A stretch of 64,000 bases of DNA from Pseudomonas sp. RIT-PI-AD. GTDB taxonomy: Bacteria; Pseudomonadota; Gammaproteobacteria; Pseudomonadales; Pseudomonadaceae. The position numbers were made by a program, and so were the translations under genes. The notes beneath the pieces were generated by a model. That model had not been told where the DNA came from and made no database searches. It was given only the letters and a program-made list of their open reading frames with translations. The stretch lies in contig NZ_JANZKU010000003.1 in the NCBI RefSeq assembly GCF_025642785.1, positions 92,295-156,294 on the forward strand, in the 5' to 3' direction. Below, piece by piece: positions 42,957 to 53,201 of this stretch (its first letter is position 1; each line of letters begins with the position of its first letter).

Positions 42957-45356
42957 ATGCCCACCCCAGCCACCGCCCCCCACGAATTCGACCTGCCCAT
43001 CCAGGGCATGACCTGCGCCTCCTGCGCCGGGCGCGTCGAGCGCGCCTTGCGCCAGGTAGCGGGCGTCAGCGCCGCCAGCGTCAACCTGGCCAGCGAGCGC
43101 GCCCGCGTCCTGGCCCCGGAGGACGCCGCCGACGCGCTGCTCCAGGCGGTGGAAAAAGCCGGCTACGCGGTGCCGCTGCAATCGCTCGAACTGAACATCG
43201 ACGGCATGACCTGCGCCAGTTGCGCCGGCCGCGTCGAACGGGCCCTGGCCAAGGTGCCCGGGGTGCATCGGGCGAGCGTGAACCTGGCCAGCGAGAAAGC
43301 CCGCGTCGAGACCCTCGGCGCACTCCAACCGGCGGACCTGATTGCCGCGGTGCAAGCCGCCGGCTACCAGGCCCGCCTGCCCGAATCGGCGCCCGCATCG
43401 CCGGCGGCCGAGAAGATCGACCGCGAACGCTGGGCGATCGTCCTGGCCCTCGCGCTTTCCCTGCCGCTGGTGGTGCCGATGGTCGCCGGCGGGTTCGGCC
43501 TGCCCTGGATGCTGCCGGCCTGGGTGCAGTTCGCCCTGGCCACGCCGGTGCAGTTCATCCTCGGCGCGCGGTTCTACCGCTCCGCCTGGAGCGCCGTGCG
43601 CGCCGGCGCCGGCAACATGGATCTGCTGGTCGCCCTGGGCACCAGCGCCGGTTACGGCCTGAGCCTGTACCTGTGGTGGCGCGCCATGCCGGGGCACATG
43701 CCGCACCTGTACTTCGAAGCCTCGGCGGTGGTGATCGCCCTGGTGCGCCTGGGCAAGTACCTGGAGAGCCGCGCCAAGCGACAGACCGGCGATGCCATCC
43801 GCGCCCTGCAAGCCTTGCGCCCGGAGCGTGCGGTACGGGTCCGCGAGGGAGAGGAAGAAGAGGTGGCCATCGCCGACCTGCGGCTCGGCGACCTGTTGCG
43901 GGTCAAGCCCGGCGAGCGGATTCCGGTGGACGGCGAGGTGGTCGAAGGCCAGAGCCACGCCGACGAGGCGCTGATCAGCGGCGAGAGCCTGCCGGTGCCC
44001 AAGGCGCCCGGCGACCCGGTGACCGGGGGCGCGCTCAACGGCGAGGGTCGCCTGCTGGTGCGCGCCACCGCCCTGGGCGCGGAAAGCGTGCTGGCGCGGA
44101 TCATCCGCCTGGTGGAGGACGCCCAGGCGGCCAAGGCGCCCATCCAGAAACTGGTGGACCGGGTCAGCGAGGTGTTCGTCCCCACGGTGATCGGCATCGC
44201 CCTGCTCACCCTGTTCGGCTGGCTGCTGGCCGGGGCGGGGCTCGAGCACGCGCTGATCAACGCCGTCAGCGTGCTGGTGATCGCCTGCCCCTGCGCCCTC
44301 GGCCTGGCCACGCCGACGGCGATCATGGCCGGCACCGGCGTGGCGGCGCGCCACGGCATCCTGATCAAGGACGCGGGCGCCCTGGAGGTGGCCTACCGGG
44401 TGACCGACGTGGCCTTCGACAAGACCGGCACCCTCACCTCGGGCGAGCCGCGCCTGATCCACCTCGCCGCCGACGACGAAACCCAGGCCCTGGCCTTGGC
44501 GGGCGCGCTGCAACGGGGTAGCGAGCACCCGCTGGCCAAGGCCGTGCTCGACGCCTGCGCCGAACGCGGCCTGACCCTCGATGCCGTGACCGACAGCCAG
44601 GCCCTCGCCGGCCGTGGCATCCAGGGGCGCATCGGCGAGCGCGCGCTGGCCCTGGGCAATCGCCGCTTGCTGGACGAGCAGCGCCAGGCGCCCGGCGCGC
44701 TGCTGGACGCCGCCACGGCCTGGGAAGCCGAGGGCCGCACGCTGTCCTGGCTGCTGGAGCTGCACCCGCAGCCCCGCCTGCTCGGCCTCTTCGCCTTCGG
44801 CGACTCGCTCAAGCCGGGCGCCGCGGAAGCCATCGCCACGCTGAGGGCGCGGGGCATCCGCAATCACCTGATCACCGGCGACAACCGCGGCAGCGCGCGG
44901 GTGGTGGCCGACGCATTGGGCATCGAGGACGTGCACGCCGAGGTGCTGCCGGCGGACAAGGCGGCCACCGTCGCCTCGCTCACCGCCCAGGGCCGCCGCG
45001 TGGCGATGGTCGGCGACGGCCTCAACGACGCGCCGGCCCTGGCCGCGGCGGACGTCGGCATCGCCATGGGCGGGGGCACCGACGTGGCCATGCACGCCGC
45101 CGGAATCACCCTGATGCGCGGCGACCCGCGCCTGGTGCCGGCGGCCCTGGAAATCAGCCGGCGCACCTACGAGAAGATCCGCCAGAACCTGTTCTGGGCC
45201 TTCGTCTACAACCTGGTGGGTATCCCCCTGGCCGCCTTCGGCGTGCTCAATCCGGTGCTCGCCGGGGCCGCCATGGCACTGTCCAGCGTCAGTGTGGTGA
45301 GCAACGCCCTGCTGCTGAAGACCTGGACACCCCACTTCGAGGACGCCTCGCGATGA
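42957..45356 (+). CDS. cueA: Cu(I)-exporting P1B-type ATPase (CueA)
   Basis: 799 residues from the ATG at 42957 (GGAGGA upstream). Two N-terminal HMA domains each carry [15 protein letters not shown] (about residues 17 and 83). Eight membrane spans follow, with the Cu site [12 protein letters not shown] (about 442), the phosphorylated Asp in DKTGTLTS (D488), and [10 protein letters not shown] in the hinge. The actuator TGES-like motif reads [10 protein letters not shown]. It pumps Cu(I) to the periplasm. It is like PA3920 (CueA) but is joined here to its regulator, whose ATG overlaps the stop. Confidence 0.92.
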   Translation: MPTPATAPHEFDLPIQGMTCASCAGRVERALRQVAGVSAASVNLASERARVLAPEDAADALLQAVEKAGYAVPLQSLELNIDGMTCASCAGRVERALAKVPGVHRASVNLASEKARVETLGALQPADLIAAVQAAGYQARLPESAPASPAAEKIDRERWAIVLALALSLPLVVPMVAGGFGLPWMLPAWVQFALATPVQFILGARFYRSAWSAVRAGAGNMDLLVALGTSAGYGLSLYLWWRAMPGHMPHLYFEASAVVIALVRLGKYLESRAKRQTGDAIRALQALRPERAVRVREGEEEEVAIADLRLGDLLRVKPGERIPVDGEVVEGQSHADEALISGESLPVPKAPGDPVTGGALNGEGRLLVRATALGAESVLARIIRLVEDAQAAKAPIQKLVDRVSEVFVPTVIGIALLTLFGWLLAGAGLEHALINAVSVLVIACPCALGLATPTAIMAGTGVAARHGILIKDAGALEVAYRVTDVAFDKTGTLTSGEPRLIHLAADDETQALALAGALQRGSEHPLAKAVLDACAERGLTLDAVTDSQALAGRGIQGRIGERALALGNRRLLDEQRQAPGALLDAATAWEAEGRTLSWLLELHPQPRLLGLFAFGDSLKPGAAEAIATLRARGIRNHLITGDNRGSARVVADALGIEDVHAEVLPADKAATVASLTAQGRRVAMVGDGLNDAPALAAADVGIAMGGGTDVAMHAAGITLMRGDPRLVPAALEISRRTYEKIRQNLFWAFVYNLVGIPLAAFGVLNPVLAGAAMALSSVSVVSNALLLKTWTPHFEDASR

Positions 45357-45802
45357 ACATCGGCCAAGCCGCCCGGCAGTCCGGCCTCAGCGCCAAGATG
45401 ATCCGCTACTACGAAGCCATCGGCCTGCTCCCGGCGGCCGGGCGCAGCGAGAGCGGCTACCGCCAGTACGCGGCGGACGACCTGCACGTCCTGGCGTTCA
45501 TCAAGCGGGCCCGGGACCTGGGCTTCGCCCTGGAAGAGGTCGGCAAATTGCTGGCCCTGTGGCAGGACCGCCAGCGGGCCAGCGCCGACGTCAAGGCATT
45601 GGCCGGCGCCCATATCGACACGCTGAACCGCAAGATCGCCGAGCTCAGCGGATTGCGCGACACCCTCAGCGAGCTGGTCAGCCATTGCCAGGGCGACGCG
45701 CGCCCGGACTGCCCGATCCTCCGCGACCTGGCCGGCGGCGGCTGCGAGGCGAAAACGCGCAAAAGCGAATCGCTGACGAACGACATGAAATGTCAAATGT
45801 AA
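45353..45802 (+). CDS. cueR: Copper-responsive MerR-family regulator CueR
   Basis: 149 residues. The helix-turn-helix reads [25 protein letters not shown], and the Cu(I)-binding pair is in [14 protein letters not shown] (about C112 and C120), the spacing of CueR. The tail has more Cys (GGCEAKT...KCQM). It activates copZ and cueA, both with matching promoters here. The ATG overlaps the cueA stop (ATGA), so the regulator is co-expressed with its target; in PAO1 the two genes lie apart. Confidence 0.9.
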   Translation: MNIGQAARQSGLSAKMIRYYEAIGLLPAAGRSESGYRQYAADDLHVLAFIKRARDLGFALEEVGKLLALWQDRQRASADVKALAGAHIDTLNRKIAELSGLRDTLSELVSHCQGDARPDCPILRDLAGGGCEAKTRKSESLTNDMKCQM

Positions 45803-45842
45803 TGAATTCTTATTTACAGCTTTTTACCGAGACTTTACTCTT

Positions 45843-45867
45843 GCGCCCCCAATGCGGGCGCCTTTCT
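45843..45867 (+). terminator. Rho-independent terminator after cueR
   Basis: GCGCCC-CCAAT-GCGGGCGCC is a GC-rich hairpin followed by TTTCTT, 40 bases after the cueR stop. It insulates the receptor gene downstream. Confidence 0.7.
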
Positions 45868-45957
45868 TCACCTGGTAGCACGCAGCGGTTCTAACGCCGT
45901 CACTGGAGCGGTCGGCTCGGACACGACAGGGATGCACTGCCAATACCAGGAATCCCC

Positions 45958-48354
45958 ATGCGCACTCATACGCTCAACACCCTGGCCGCCCTGGCCCTGG
46001 GACTCTCCGCGAACGCCTGGGCCGCTCCGGTCGAGATCGACCTGCCGGCCCAGCCTCTCGCCGATGCCTTGGTCCGCTTCGGCCAGGAAACCGGCCTGAA
46101 AGTCGCCTTCTCCCAAAGCGAAGTCGCCGGTCGCCAGGCTCCGGCCGTGCAAGGCCGGCTCGAACCGCAGCAGGCCCTGGCGCAACTGCTCGCCGGTTCC
46201 GGTCTGAACGGCAGCCTGCAAGGCGGCATCGCCAGCGTCTCGGCGACCGAGCCGGACGCCATGCAATTGCAGAGCGTCAACGTCACCGGCCAGGCCGACG
46301 TGGCCGGCAGTGCGATCACCGAAGGCAGCCGCTCCTACACCACCGGCGCCATGCAGACCGCCACCAAGCTGAACATGTCGGTCCGCGAGACCCCGCAGTC
46401 GGTCACCGTGATCACTCGCCAGCGCATGGACGACCAGGCGATGAACAACCTCAACGACGTGGTGAAGAACACCACCGGGGTGACCCTGCAGAAATACGGC
46501 CCGGAGCGTCAGCGTTTCGTCGCCCGCGGCTTCACCGTCGACAACATCATGTACGACGGCCTGCCCACCAGCCTCTCCACCTACACCCAGGACGTGATCT
46601 CCGCCGCCGACATGGCGATGTACGACCGCGTGGAAATCGTCCGCGGCGCCACCGGCCTGATGCAGGGCGCCGGCAACCCGGCGGCGGCGATCAACCTGGT
46701 GCGCAAGCGCCCGACCGTCACCCCGCAAGCGAGCGTCACCGGCAGCGCCGGCACCTGGGACTCTTATCGCACCGAACTGGACGTCTCGGGCGCGCTCAAC
46801 GACTCGGGCAGCCTGCGCGGGCGGGTCGTCGGCGCCTACCAGGACAAGGACAGCTACCAGGACGTCGGGGAAAGCCAGCGCGGCCTGCTCTATGCCATCG
46901 GCGAGGCCGACCTGACCGACGCCACCACCCTGACCGTCGGCGCGTCCTACCAGAACGACAACAAGGGCTCCGATTGGGGCGGCCTGCCCACCGCCCGCGA
47001 CGGCAGCGACCTGCACCTGTCGCGCTCGGCCTACATGGGCAGCGACTGGGCCTACTGGGACACCACCAATACCTTCCTCTTCAGCGAACTGGAGCATCGC
47101 TTCGACAACGGCTGGAAAATGCGCCTGGCCGGCAGCAAGCTGTGGGGCCGCATCGACATGCTCGGCTCCTACCTGGGCTACTCCGGCGACACCCTCACCC
47201 AGGGCAGCGGTCGCTACATCTACACCAACGACCACGACAGCTACGACGCCTACGCCTCCGGCCCCTTCCAGTTGCTCGGCCGTACCCACGAGTTGGTGAT
47301 CGGCGCGAGCAATCGCGAGGAATCCTTCGACGGCCACGGCGGCTTCGGCACCACCTCGACCAATTTCGACCCCTTCCGCTGGGACTCCGGCAGCGTCGCC
47401 AAACCCAACTACTACCTACGCGGCTGGGGCCTGAAGACCGACGCCGAGCAGAACGGCGTGTACGCCACCGCCCGCCTCAACCTCGCCGACCCGTTGAAAG
47501 TCATCCTGGGCAGCCGCCTGGACTGGTATGACTACGAAGGCGAGAACATGAGCAACAACGTGACCAAGCCGCAGAACGGTTACACCATCACCCGCAACGT
47601 CACCCGCTACGCCGGCGTCATCTACGACCTGAACGACACCTACTCGGTCTACGCCAGCTACACCGATATCTTCAAGCCGCAGAACAACGTGGACATCAGC
47701 GGCGAGGTCATCGAGCCGATGACCGGCAAGAACTACGAGGTCGGCTTGAAGGGCGCCTACTTCGACGGCGCCCTGAACGCCAGCGCCGCGCTGTTTCAGG
47801 TCGACCAGGAAAACCGCGCCAAGCTGCTCGACGACCAAGCGTTCAACTGCCCCGGCTACCCGGCCGTCAGTTGCTACGAAGCGGCCGGCAAGGTGCGCAG
47901 CCAGGGCATCGACATGGAGCTGACCGGCGCCCTGACGGACCACTGGCAATTGAGCGCCGGCTACACCTACGTCGAAGCCAAGTACAAGAAGGACACCAAC
48001 AAGGCCAACGAAGGCAAGCTGTTCGACACCGACCAGCCGCGCCACCTGTTCAAGCTCTCCACCACCTACACCCTGCCCGGCGACCTGGAACGCTGGCGCG
48101 TCGGCGGCAGCCTCAACGCGCAGAACGCCATCTACAACGAAGGCGGAGCGGGGAGCAGCGCCTGGCGGGTCGAGCAGGACGCCTACACCCTGGTGGACAT
48201 GATGGTCGGCTACAAGGTCAGCGAGCACGTCGACACGCGCCTGAACCTCAACAATGTCCTCGACAAGCGCTACTACTCAGGGATCGGCGGCAACACCAAC
48301 ATGATCTACGGCGAACCGCGCAACGCGATGCTGACGGTGAAGTGGTCGCTGTAA
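45958..48354 (+). CDS. TonB-dependent ferrisiderophore receptor with STN signalling domain
   Basis: 798 residues: signal peptide (to AWAAPVEIDL), an N-terminal STN domain (residues about 25-105, LPAQPLADALVRFGQETGLK, ALAQLLAGSG), then plug (SVRETPQSVTVITRQRMDDQ, VRGATGLMQGAGNPAAAINL) and a 22-strand barrel ending in VKWSL. This is the FpvA/FpvB-like type. The STN domain normally talks to an anti-sigma factor, but no ECF sigma or FecR-like gene is nearby. An AT-rich stretch at 45790-45818 with a weak Fur-box-like word (TAATGA...TTATT) precedes it. The siderophore is unknown. Confidence 0.87.
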   Translation: MRTHTLNTLAALALGLSANAWAAPVEIDLPAQPLADALVRFGQETGLKVAFSQSEVAGRQAPAVQGRLEPQQALAQLLAGSGLNGSLQGGIASVSATEPDAMQLQSVNVTGQADVAGSAITEGSRSYTTGAMQTATKLNMSVRETPQSVTVITRQRMDDQAMNNLNDVVKNTTGVTLQKYGPERQRFVARGFTVDNIMYDGLPTSLSTYTQDVISAADMAMYDRVEIVRGATGLMQGAGNPAAAINLVRKRPTVTPQASVTGSAGTWDSYRTELDVSGALNDSGSLRGRVVGAYQDKDSYQDVGESQRGLLYAIGEADLTDATTLTVGASYQNDNKGSDWGGLPTARDGSDLHLSRSAYMGSDWAYWDTTNTFLFSELEHRFDNGWKMRLAGSKLWGRIDMLGSYLGYSGDTLTQGSGRYIYTNDHDSYDAYASGPFQLLGRTHELVIGASNREESFDGHGGFGTTSTNFDPFRWDSGSVAKPNYYLRGWGLKTDAEQNGVYATARLNLADPLKVILGSRLDWYDYEGENMSNNVTKPQNGYTITRNVTRYAGVIYDLNDTYSVYASYTDIFKPQNNVDISGEVIEPMTGKNYEVGLKGAYFDGALNASAALFQVDQENRAKLLDDQAFNCPGYPAVSCYEAAGKVRSQGIDMELTGALTDHWQLSAGYTYVEAKYKKDTNKANEGKLFDTDQPRHLFKLSTTYTLPGDLERWRVGGSLNAQNAIYNEGGAGSSAWRVEQDAYTLVDMMVGYKVSEHVDTRLNLNNVLDKRYYSGIGGNTNMIYGEPRNAMLTVKWSL

Positions 48355-48574
48355 CCCACCGATGACCGAGGGGGAGGCCGACCGGCCTTCCCATCGGCGA
48401 CGACCCGCCGCCCGCTTCGAACGCGGGCGCCTCGCTCGATCCCCTCCGTATCGATCCCCTGCGCTCGGCGGCTTCGCCAGCCAACGCCCGGAGCCCTGGG
48501 CCGCGAACGAAGGGTTCCGTCCATGGCTCCCCGGTTGCCCTCTTCGCCCAGCGCGCGAAGCAGGAGGCCCTTCG

Positions 48575-49456
48575 TCAGAGCGCGGCGCGTTTCCGTCGCC
48601 ACAACTGGGCCGGCAGGATGGTAATCGCCAGCCCGACGAACACCAGCCCGCAGGCCAGCAGGGCGCGGGTACTCAGTTGCTCGTCCAGCAGCAGCCAGCC
48701 GCACAGCAGTCCGGAAATCGGCACCGCCAGGGAAAACGGCACCACCAGGCTGGCCGGGTAGCGACGCAGCAGGAAACTCCACAGCGCGAAGCCCACGGTG
48801 GTGGCGAAGAACGCGATGTACAGCAAGGCGCCGACCCCGCTCCAGGTGATCCCGCGCATGGCGCCGAGGATCGCCTCGGGTCCTTCGAACACCCAGGACA
48901 GGGCCAGCAGCGGCAAGGGCGGGATCAGGCTCACCCAGCAGATCAGGCGCAGCATGTCCTGTGCACCGGAGCGCTTGGTGGCGATATTGGCGAAGGCCCA
49001 GGCCAGGGCCGCGACCACCACCAGAGAGAACGCCAGCAGGCTATCGCCCAGGGGCCGCTCGCTGGCGATCAGCAGCAGGCCGCCCGCGGCCAGCACCAAC
49101 CCGCACCAGGCGCGCCGGCTGGGACGCTCGCCGAGCACCAGGGCGGCGATCAGCACGGTGAAGAACACCTGGCTTTGCAGCACCAGGGACGACAGCCCGG
49201 CCGGCATGCCCAGGTGCATGCCGACGAACAACAGGCCGAACTTGATCACCCCGAGCAACACGCCGATCTGCACGATGCGCCAGAACGGCGCCGGCATCGG
49301 TCCACGCAGGATCAGCAGCGGCAGAGCCGCCAGGGCGAAGCGCAGCGCGCAGAAGAGCAAGGGCGGGAAGTCGTGCAGGCCGACCTTGATGACGACGAAG
49401 TTCACGCCCCAGATGAGGGTGACCAGCAAGGCGAGCAGGATATGCGGAAAAGACAT
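48575..49456 (-). CDS. DMT-superfamily EamA transporter
   Basis: 293 residues from the ATG at 49456 (GGAG upstream) with ten membrane spans in two EamA repeats (LLVTLIWGVNFVVIKVGLHD in the first; ALLYIAFFATTVGFALWSFL and PISGLLCGWLLLDEQLSTRA in the second). Members such as YdeD-like exporters carry amino acids or metabolites outward. The end LPAQLWRRKRAAL is positively charged, as expected for the cytoplasm. No functional link with neighbours is evident. Confidence 0.85.
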   Translation of the reverse strand: MSFPHILLALLVTLIWGVNFVVIKVGLHDFPPLLFCALRFALAALPLLILRGPMPAPFWRIVQIGVLLGVIKFGLLFVGMHLGMPAGLSSLVLQSQVFFTVLIAALVLGERPSRRAWCGLVLAAGGLLLIASERPLGDSLLAFSLVVVAALAWAFANIATKRSGAQDMLRLICWVSLIPPLPLLALSWVFEGPEAILGAMRGITWSGVGALLYIAFFATTVGFALWSFLLRRYPASLVVPFSLAVPISGLLCGWLLLDEQLSTRALLACGLVFVGLAITILPAQLWRRKRAAL

Positions 49457-49626
49457 GGGAAACTCCGGCAAAAATGCCGGTGCACCTTAGCAGCCCCGCC
49501 GCAAAGCCTATGGATACAGCTGAGGAGTAACAGAAGCCGGCGCGCGCCGGAAAGCGCGCGCGGTCCGCTCCGCCCCTGCGCCGGGGCGGCGCTTCCCGCC
49601 CGGGACGCCGATGACCGGCGCGCGGC

Positions 49627-50091
49627 TCAGGACTGGGCTTGCAGGTAGTTTTCCAGGCCGATGCGGTCGATCAGGCCGAGCTGCTGCTCCAGCCAGTAGG
49701 CGTGATCTTCCTCGGTATCCTTGAGCTGCGCCTGCAGGATGTCCCGGCTCGGGTAGTCGCGGTGCAGCTCGCAGAGGGCGATGCCCTTGCTCAAGGCGGC
49801 GCGCACTTCGTACTCCAGCATCAGGTCGTTGCGCAGCATCTCCGGCACCGTGCTGCCGGCGTTCAGCGGCTTGGGCGTCATGTCCGGGGTGCTTTCCAGG
49901 AACAGGATGCGTTGCAGCAGCGCATCGGCGTGCTGGGTCTCCTCTTCCATCTCGTGATTGATCCGCTCGTAGAGCTTGCCGAAGCCCCAGTCCGCGTACA
50001 TCCGCGAATGCAGGAAATACTGATCCCGCGCGGCCAGCTCGCCGCGCAGCAGATCCTTGAGGTATTCGACGACTTCCGCCTGACCTTGCAT
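49627..50091 (-). CDS. Bacterial ferritin FtnA/BfrA-like, lacking the haem-ligand Met
   Basis: 154 residues from [15 protein letters not shown] (50091; AAGGA upstream). The ferroxidase ligands are in place: E18 ([11 protein letters not shown]), E51 with H54 (EETQHAD) and later EYE and EEDH. Residue 52 is Thr, where haem bacterioferritins such as BfrB have Met. It therefore resembles the P. aeruginosa PA4235 protein, first called BfrA and later shown to be a haem-free ferritin. Its length and C-terminal [16 protein letters not shown] fit the family. It stores iron in the cytoplasm; no bfd gene is beside it. Confidence 0.87.
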   Translation of the reverse strand: MQGQAEVVEYLKDLLRGELAARDQYFLHSRMYADWGFGKLYERINHEMEEETQHADALLQRILFLESTPDMTPKPLNAGSTVPEMLRNDLMLEYEVRAALSKGIALCELHRDYPSRDILQAQLKDTEEDHAYWLEQQLGLIDRIGLENYLQAQS

Positions 50092-50217
50092 GTCATGAGT
50101 CCTTTGGGAAAAAAATCGATTCAACGGCGAAAGCATCCTGCGCGTGCTGACCGGGGTCAAGCGCCGGCGGCTTACCGGTGTGCGGTCGTCGGCCCGCATC
50201 GGGCCGACCAGGGAAGG

Positions 50218-51108
50218 TCACTGCTGCCAGGGCGGCGGCGGAGGCTCGCGCTCGGCCGGCGCATCTTCCTCGGCACGGGCGGCTTCGCGCCGCGCCTGCT
50301 CGGCCAGCGCATCCTTGATCTCGCGCATCACCGCCTCGACGTCCGCGCTCTCCTCCGGCTCGTCGTATTCGCCGGTGAGCACGCTGTCGGGAGTGAGCAG
50401 GCCGGCCTCGTACAACGCCCACATTTCCCGGGCGTAGCGGGTACCGAGCAGCTCGGGGGCGAACTGCCCGAAGTAGGCGGTCATGTTGCCGACGTCCCGC
50501 TCCAGCATGCGCAGCGCGTGGTTGTTCCCCGCCGCGTCCACCGCCTGGGGCAGGTCGATGATCACCGGGCCCGAGGGGTCGAGCAGCACGTTGAATTCCG
50601 AGAGGTCGCCATGTACCAGGCCGGCGCAGAGCATCTTGACGATCTCGCCGATCATGAAGGCATGGAACTCCCGGGCGTCCTCGGGCAGCAGGTCGACGTC
50701 GTTGAGACGCGGCGCGGCGTCGCCGGCGCCGTCGGTGACCAGCTCCATGAGCAGCACGCCATCGAGGAAGTCGTAGGGCTTGGGCACCCGCACGCCGGCA
50801 TTCGCCAGGCGGAACAGGGCGGCCACTTCGGCGTTCTGCCAGGCGTCCTCCTGTTCCTTGCGCCCGTACTTGGAGCCCTTCGCCATGGCACGGGCGTCGC
50901 GGCTGTTGCGGACCTTGCGGCCTTCCTGGTACTCGGCGGCCTGGCGGAAACCGCGCTTGTTGGCTTCCTTGTAGACCTTGGCGCAGCGCAGCTTGTCGCC
51001 GCAGCGCACGACGTACACGGCGGCTTCCTTTCCGCTCATCAGCGGGCGCAGTACTTCGTCGACCAGACCGTCTTCGACCAGGGGTTCGATGCGTTTTGGA
51101 GTCTTCAT
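50218..51108 (-). CDS. RIO-family serine/threonine protein kinase
   Basis: 296 residues from the ATG at 51108 (MKTPKRIEPLVEDG). The RIO kinase core is complete: P-loop region LMSGKEAAVYVVRCGDK with the Lys in LRCAKVYKE, catalytic loop LVHGDLSEFNVLL and metal-binding VIIDLPQAVDAAG. Bacterial RIO proteins are widespread in Pseudomonas but their targets are little known. A Glu/Pro-rich tail (about 265-296) is low complexity. Not linked to neighbours by spacing. Confidence 0.85.
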   Translation of the reverse strand: MKTPKRIEPLVEDGLVDEVLRPLMSGKEAAVYVVRCGDKLRCAKVYKEANKRGFRQAAEYQEGRKVRNSRDARAMAKGSKYGRKEQEDAWQNAEVAALFRLANAGVRVPKPYDFLDGVLLMELVTDGAGDAAPRLNDVDLLPEDAREFHAFMIGEIVKMLCAGLVHGDLSEFNVLLDPSGPVIIDLPQAVDAAGNNHALRMLERDVGNMTAYFGQFAPELLGTRYAREMWALYEAGLLTPDSVLTGEYDEPEESADVEAVMREIKDALAEQARREAARAEEDAPAEREPPPPPWQQ

Positions 51109-51189
51109 GCGCTTTCGTTCGGGGTCCTTGCTTCGCCGGTTCTGCCGGACGTTATACGGCAATCCGCCGCCTGCCGCACGGGGTGCGCT

Positions 51190-52083
51190 TCAGTCGCTGA
51201 GCAGACTGTGGCGCAAGGCCGCGATCGCATAGCGTACTTTCGCCGGCTGCGCGTCGCGCCGGGGCGTGACAATGTAGATGCCGAGCGCCGGTAAATGCCA
51301 CTCCGGCAGCAGCACCTGGAGACGGCCGCTGGCCAGTTCCTCGCGGATTTCCATCTGCGGTTGCAACGAAACGCCCATGCCCGCCAGGGTGAACTGGCGC
51401 AACGAGAGGATGTTGTTGCAGACCACCCGGCTCTCGATGCGCAACCGTTGCCGCTCGCCGCTGCCGGCATGCCGCAGCGCCAATTGCTGGGCCGGGCGTT
51501 CGTCGCCCAGGCTCAGCCAGTCCAGGCCGAGCAACTGTTCCGGACGCTGGATCGGCGGCCGGGCGTCCAGATAGGCCGGGGACGCGCATAGCAGCATCGA
51601 GGCGTCGCCCAGGTGCCGCGCCACCAGGCTCGAATCGTCGAGCTGGCCGACGCGGATCGCCAGGTCGATGCGCTGCTCGATCAGGTCGATCTGTTCGTCC
51701 TGGAAGAACAGCCGCAGGCTCAGCCCGGGATGGGCCTGCAACAACGGCGCCAGGGCGTCGGTCATCGGCCGCCCGGAGAACCCCACCGGCGCGGCGATGC
51801 GCAGCTCGCCCACCGGCGCATCGCGCAACTCGGCCATGCGTTGCTCGGCCTGGCGCGCGTGCTCCAGCACCTCCGCGCAACTGCGATAGAAGATCGCACC
51901 CGCCTCGGTCAGGGTCAGCTTGCGGGTGGTGCGGTGCAACAGGCTGACCTGGGTGCTGGCTTCCAGCTTGCGGATCTGCTGGCTGACCGCCGAAGCCGAC
52001 ATGCCGAGGGCTTCGCCGGCCGCCACCATGCTGCCTTTTTCCACCACGGTGGCGAATACCACCATGCGTTTGAGCTGCTGCAT
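51190..52083 (-). CDS. LysR-family regulator
   Basis: 297 residues from MQQLKRMVVFATVVEKGSMV at 52083. The winged helix (AGEALGMSASAVSQQIRKLE) and the substrate domain (GELRIAAPVGFSGRPMTDAL) are typical. It is divergent from a small SDR gene, with 111 bases between starts, and probably regulates that gene and the DUF2218 gene after it. The effector is unknown. Confidence 0.85.
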   Translation of the reverse strand: MQQLKRMVVFATVVEKGSMVAAGEALGMSASAVSQQIRKLEASTQVSLLHRTTRKLTLTEAGAIFYRSCAEVLEHARQAEQRMAELRDAPVGELRIAAPVGFSGRPMTDALAPLLQAHPGLSLRLFFQDEQIDLIEQRIDLAIRVGQLDDSSLVARHLGDASMLLCASPAYLDARPPIQRPEQLLGLDWLSLGDERPAQQLALRHAGSGERQRLRIESRVVCNNILSLRQFTLAGMGVSLQPQMEIREELASGRLQVLLPEWHLPALGIYIVTPRRDAQPAKVRYAIAALRHSLLSD

Positions 52084-52194
52084 TGTGAAGCTCCGCTTAA
52101 CTGTGCAAGGCGTTTTAGCCGCTTTTTCCGCGCATTGCCCATTGCGATCATAGCGACCTCTTTCCTTGACGCACCCTAGTGCCCGGAGTTCTCC

Positions 52195-52833
52195 ATGAAA
52201 ATCGCCCTTATCGGTGCCACCGGTTTCGTCGGTGCCGCACTGCTCGAAGAAGCCTTGAACCGCGGCCATCAGGTCACGGCCATCGCCCGCCACCCGGAAA
52301 AACTCTCGCAGCATCCGAACCTCACCGTCGTCCGCGGCGACGCCTACGACAGCTCCGCCCTGGCCACCCTGCTCGCCGGCCACGAGGCTCTGCTCAGCGC
52401 CTTCAACCCCGGCTGGGCGGAGGCGGACATCCGCGCGCTGTTCGTCCGCGGCAGCCAGGCGATCATCGACGCCAGCCGCCAGGCGGGTGTGCGCCTGCTG
52501 ATGGTCGGGGGCGCCGGCAGCCTGTACGTCGCGCCGAGCCTGCAATTGATCGACAGCGAGGGCTTCCCGGCCGCCTACAAGGAGGGTGCCGAGGGCGCCC
52601 GCCAGGCCCTGAACGCGCTGCAAGCGGAAACCCGTCTCGACTGGACCTTCCTTTCGCCTCCCGCACGCCTCGAGCCGGGCGCGCGCAGCGGTCGTTTCCG
52701 CCTGGGCGGCGACGAGTTGCTGATGGCGGGCGAGCAGCCGGCGCATATCTCGGTGGCCGACCTGGCCGTGGCGCTGCTCGACGAAACCGAGCATCCGCAG
52801 CACAGGCGCCGCCGCTTCACCGTCGGCTATTGA
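52195..52833 (+). CDS. NAD(P)-binding atypical SDR
   Basis: 212 residues. The nucleotide loop is MKIALIGATGFVGAALLEEA, followed by VVRGDAYDSSALATLLAGHE and LLMVGGAGSLYVAPSLQLID, as in the YwnB/YhfK-like atypical SDR group (NAD(P)H-binding, no full catalytic triad needed). The function is open: stress-related reductase or regulator. The divergent LysR gene suggests induction by a small molecule. Confidence 0.82.
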   Translation: MKIALIGATGFVGAALLEEALNRGHQVTAIARHPEKLSQHPNLTVVRGDAYDSSALATLLAGHEALLSAFNPGWAEADIRALFVRGSQAIIDASRQAGVRLLMVGGAGSLYVAPSLQLIDSEGFPAAYKEGAEGARQALNALQAETRLDWTFLSPPARLEPGARSGRFRLGGDELLMAGEQPAHISVADLAVALLDETEHPQHRRRRFTVGY

Positions 52834-52902
52834 TCGACCCACCCAGGGCGCGCGCCACCCTCGGCGGCGCGCCCGGCCCCGTCCTCTGCCAAGGAAAACC
52901 CC

Positions 52903-53190
52903 ATGACCTACAGCGCCATCGCCCTCGTCGTCACCGATCGCCCGGCCCGCTATATCGGGCGCCTGTGCAAGCACTTCGCCCACAAAATCCCGGTAACCCA
53001 TGACGACCAGCAGGGTCGCATCGAATTCGCCTTCGGCGTCGGTTCGCTACGCGCGCAGGCCAATGGGCTGAGCCTGCGGGCGGACAGCTCCAACCTGGAG
53101 GACCTGGAGAGGCTCAAGCAGGTCCTCGCCAGCCATTTCGAGCGCTTCGCCTGGCAGGAAGCCCTAGCCCTGGACTGGCGGCCGGCGTAA
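52903..53190 (+). CDS. DUF2218-family protein
   Basis: 95 residues; a small alpha/beta protein with TDRPARYIGRLCKHFAHKIP, IEFAFGVGSLRAQ and LERLKQVLASHFERFAWQE, the DUF2218 pattern (often seen as cytoplasmic partner of siderophore-interaction or iron-related proteins). It follows the SDR by 69 bases on the same strand and may share its transcript. The role is unknown. Confidence 0.8.
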   Translation: MTYSAIALVVTDRPARYIGRLCKHFAHKIPVTHDDQQGRIEFAFGVGSLRAQANGLSLRADSSNLEDLERLKQVLASHFERFAWQEALALDWRPA

Positions 53191-53201
53191 CCGGCGCCGC
53201 G

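Noticed and set aside
45786-45818. Fur box upstream of the TonB receptor
   Set aside because: Only part of the consensus is matched (TAATGA...TTATT); too weak to list as a feature.
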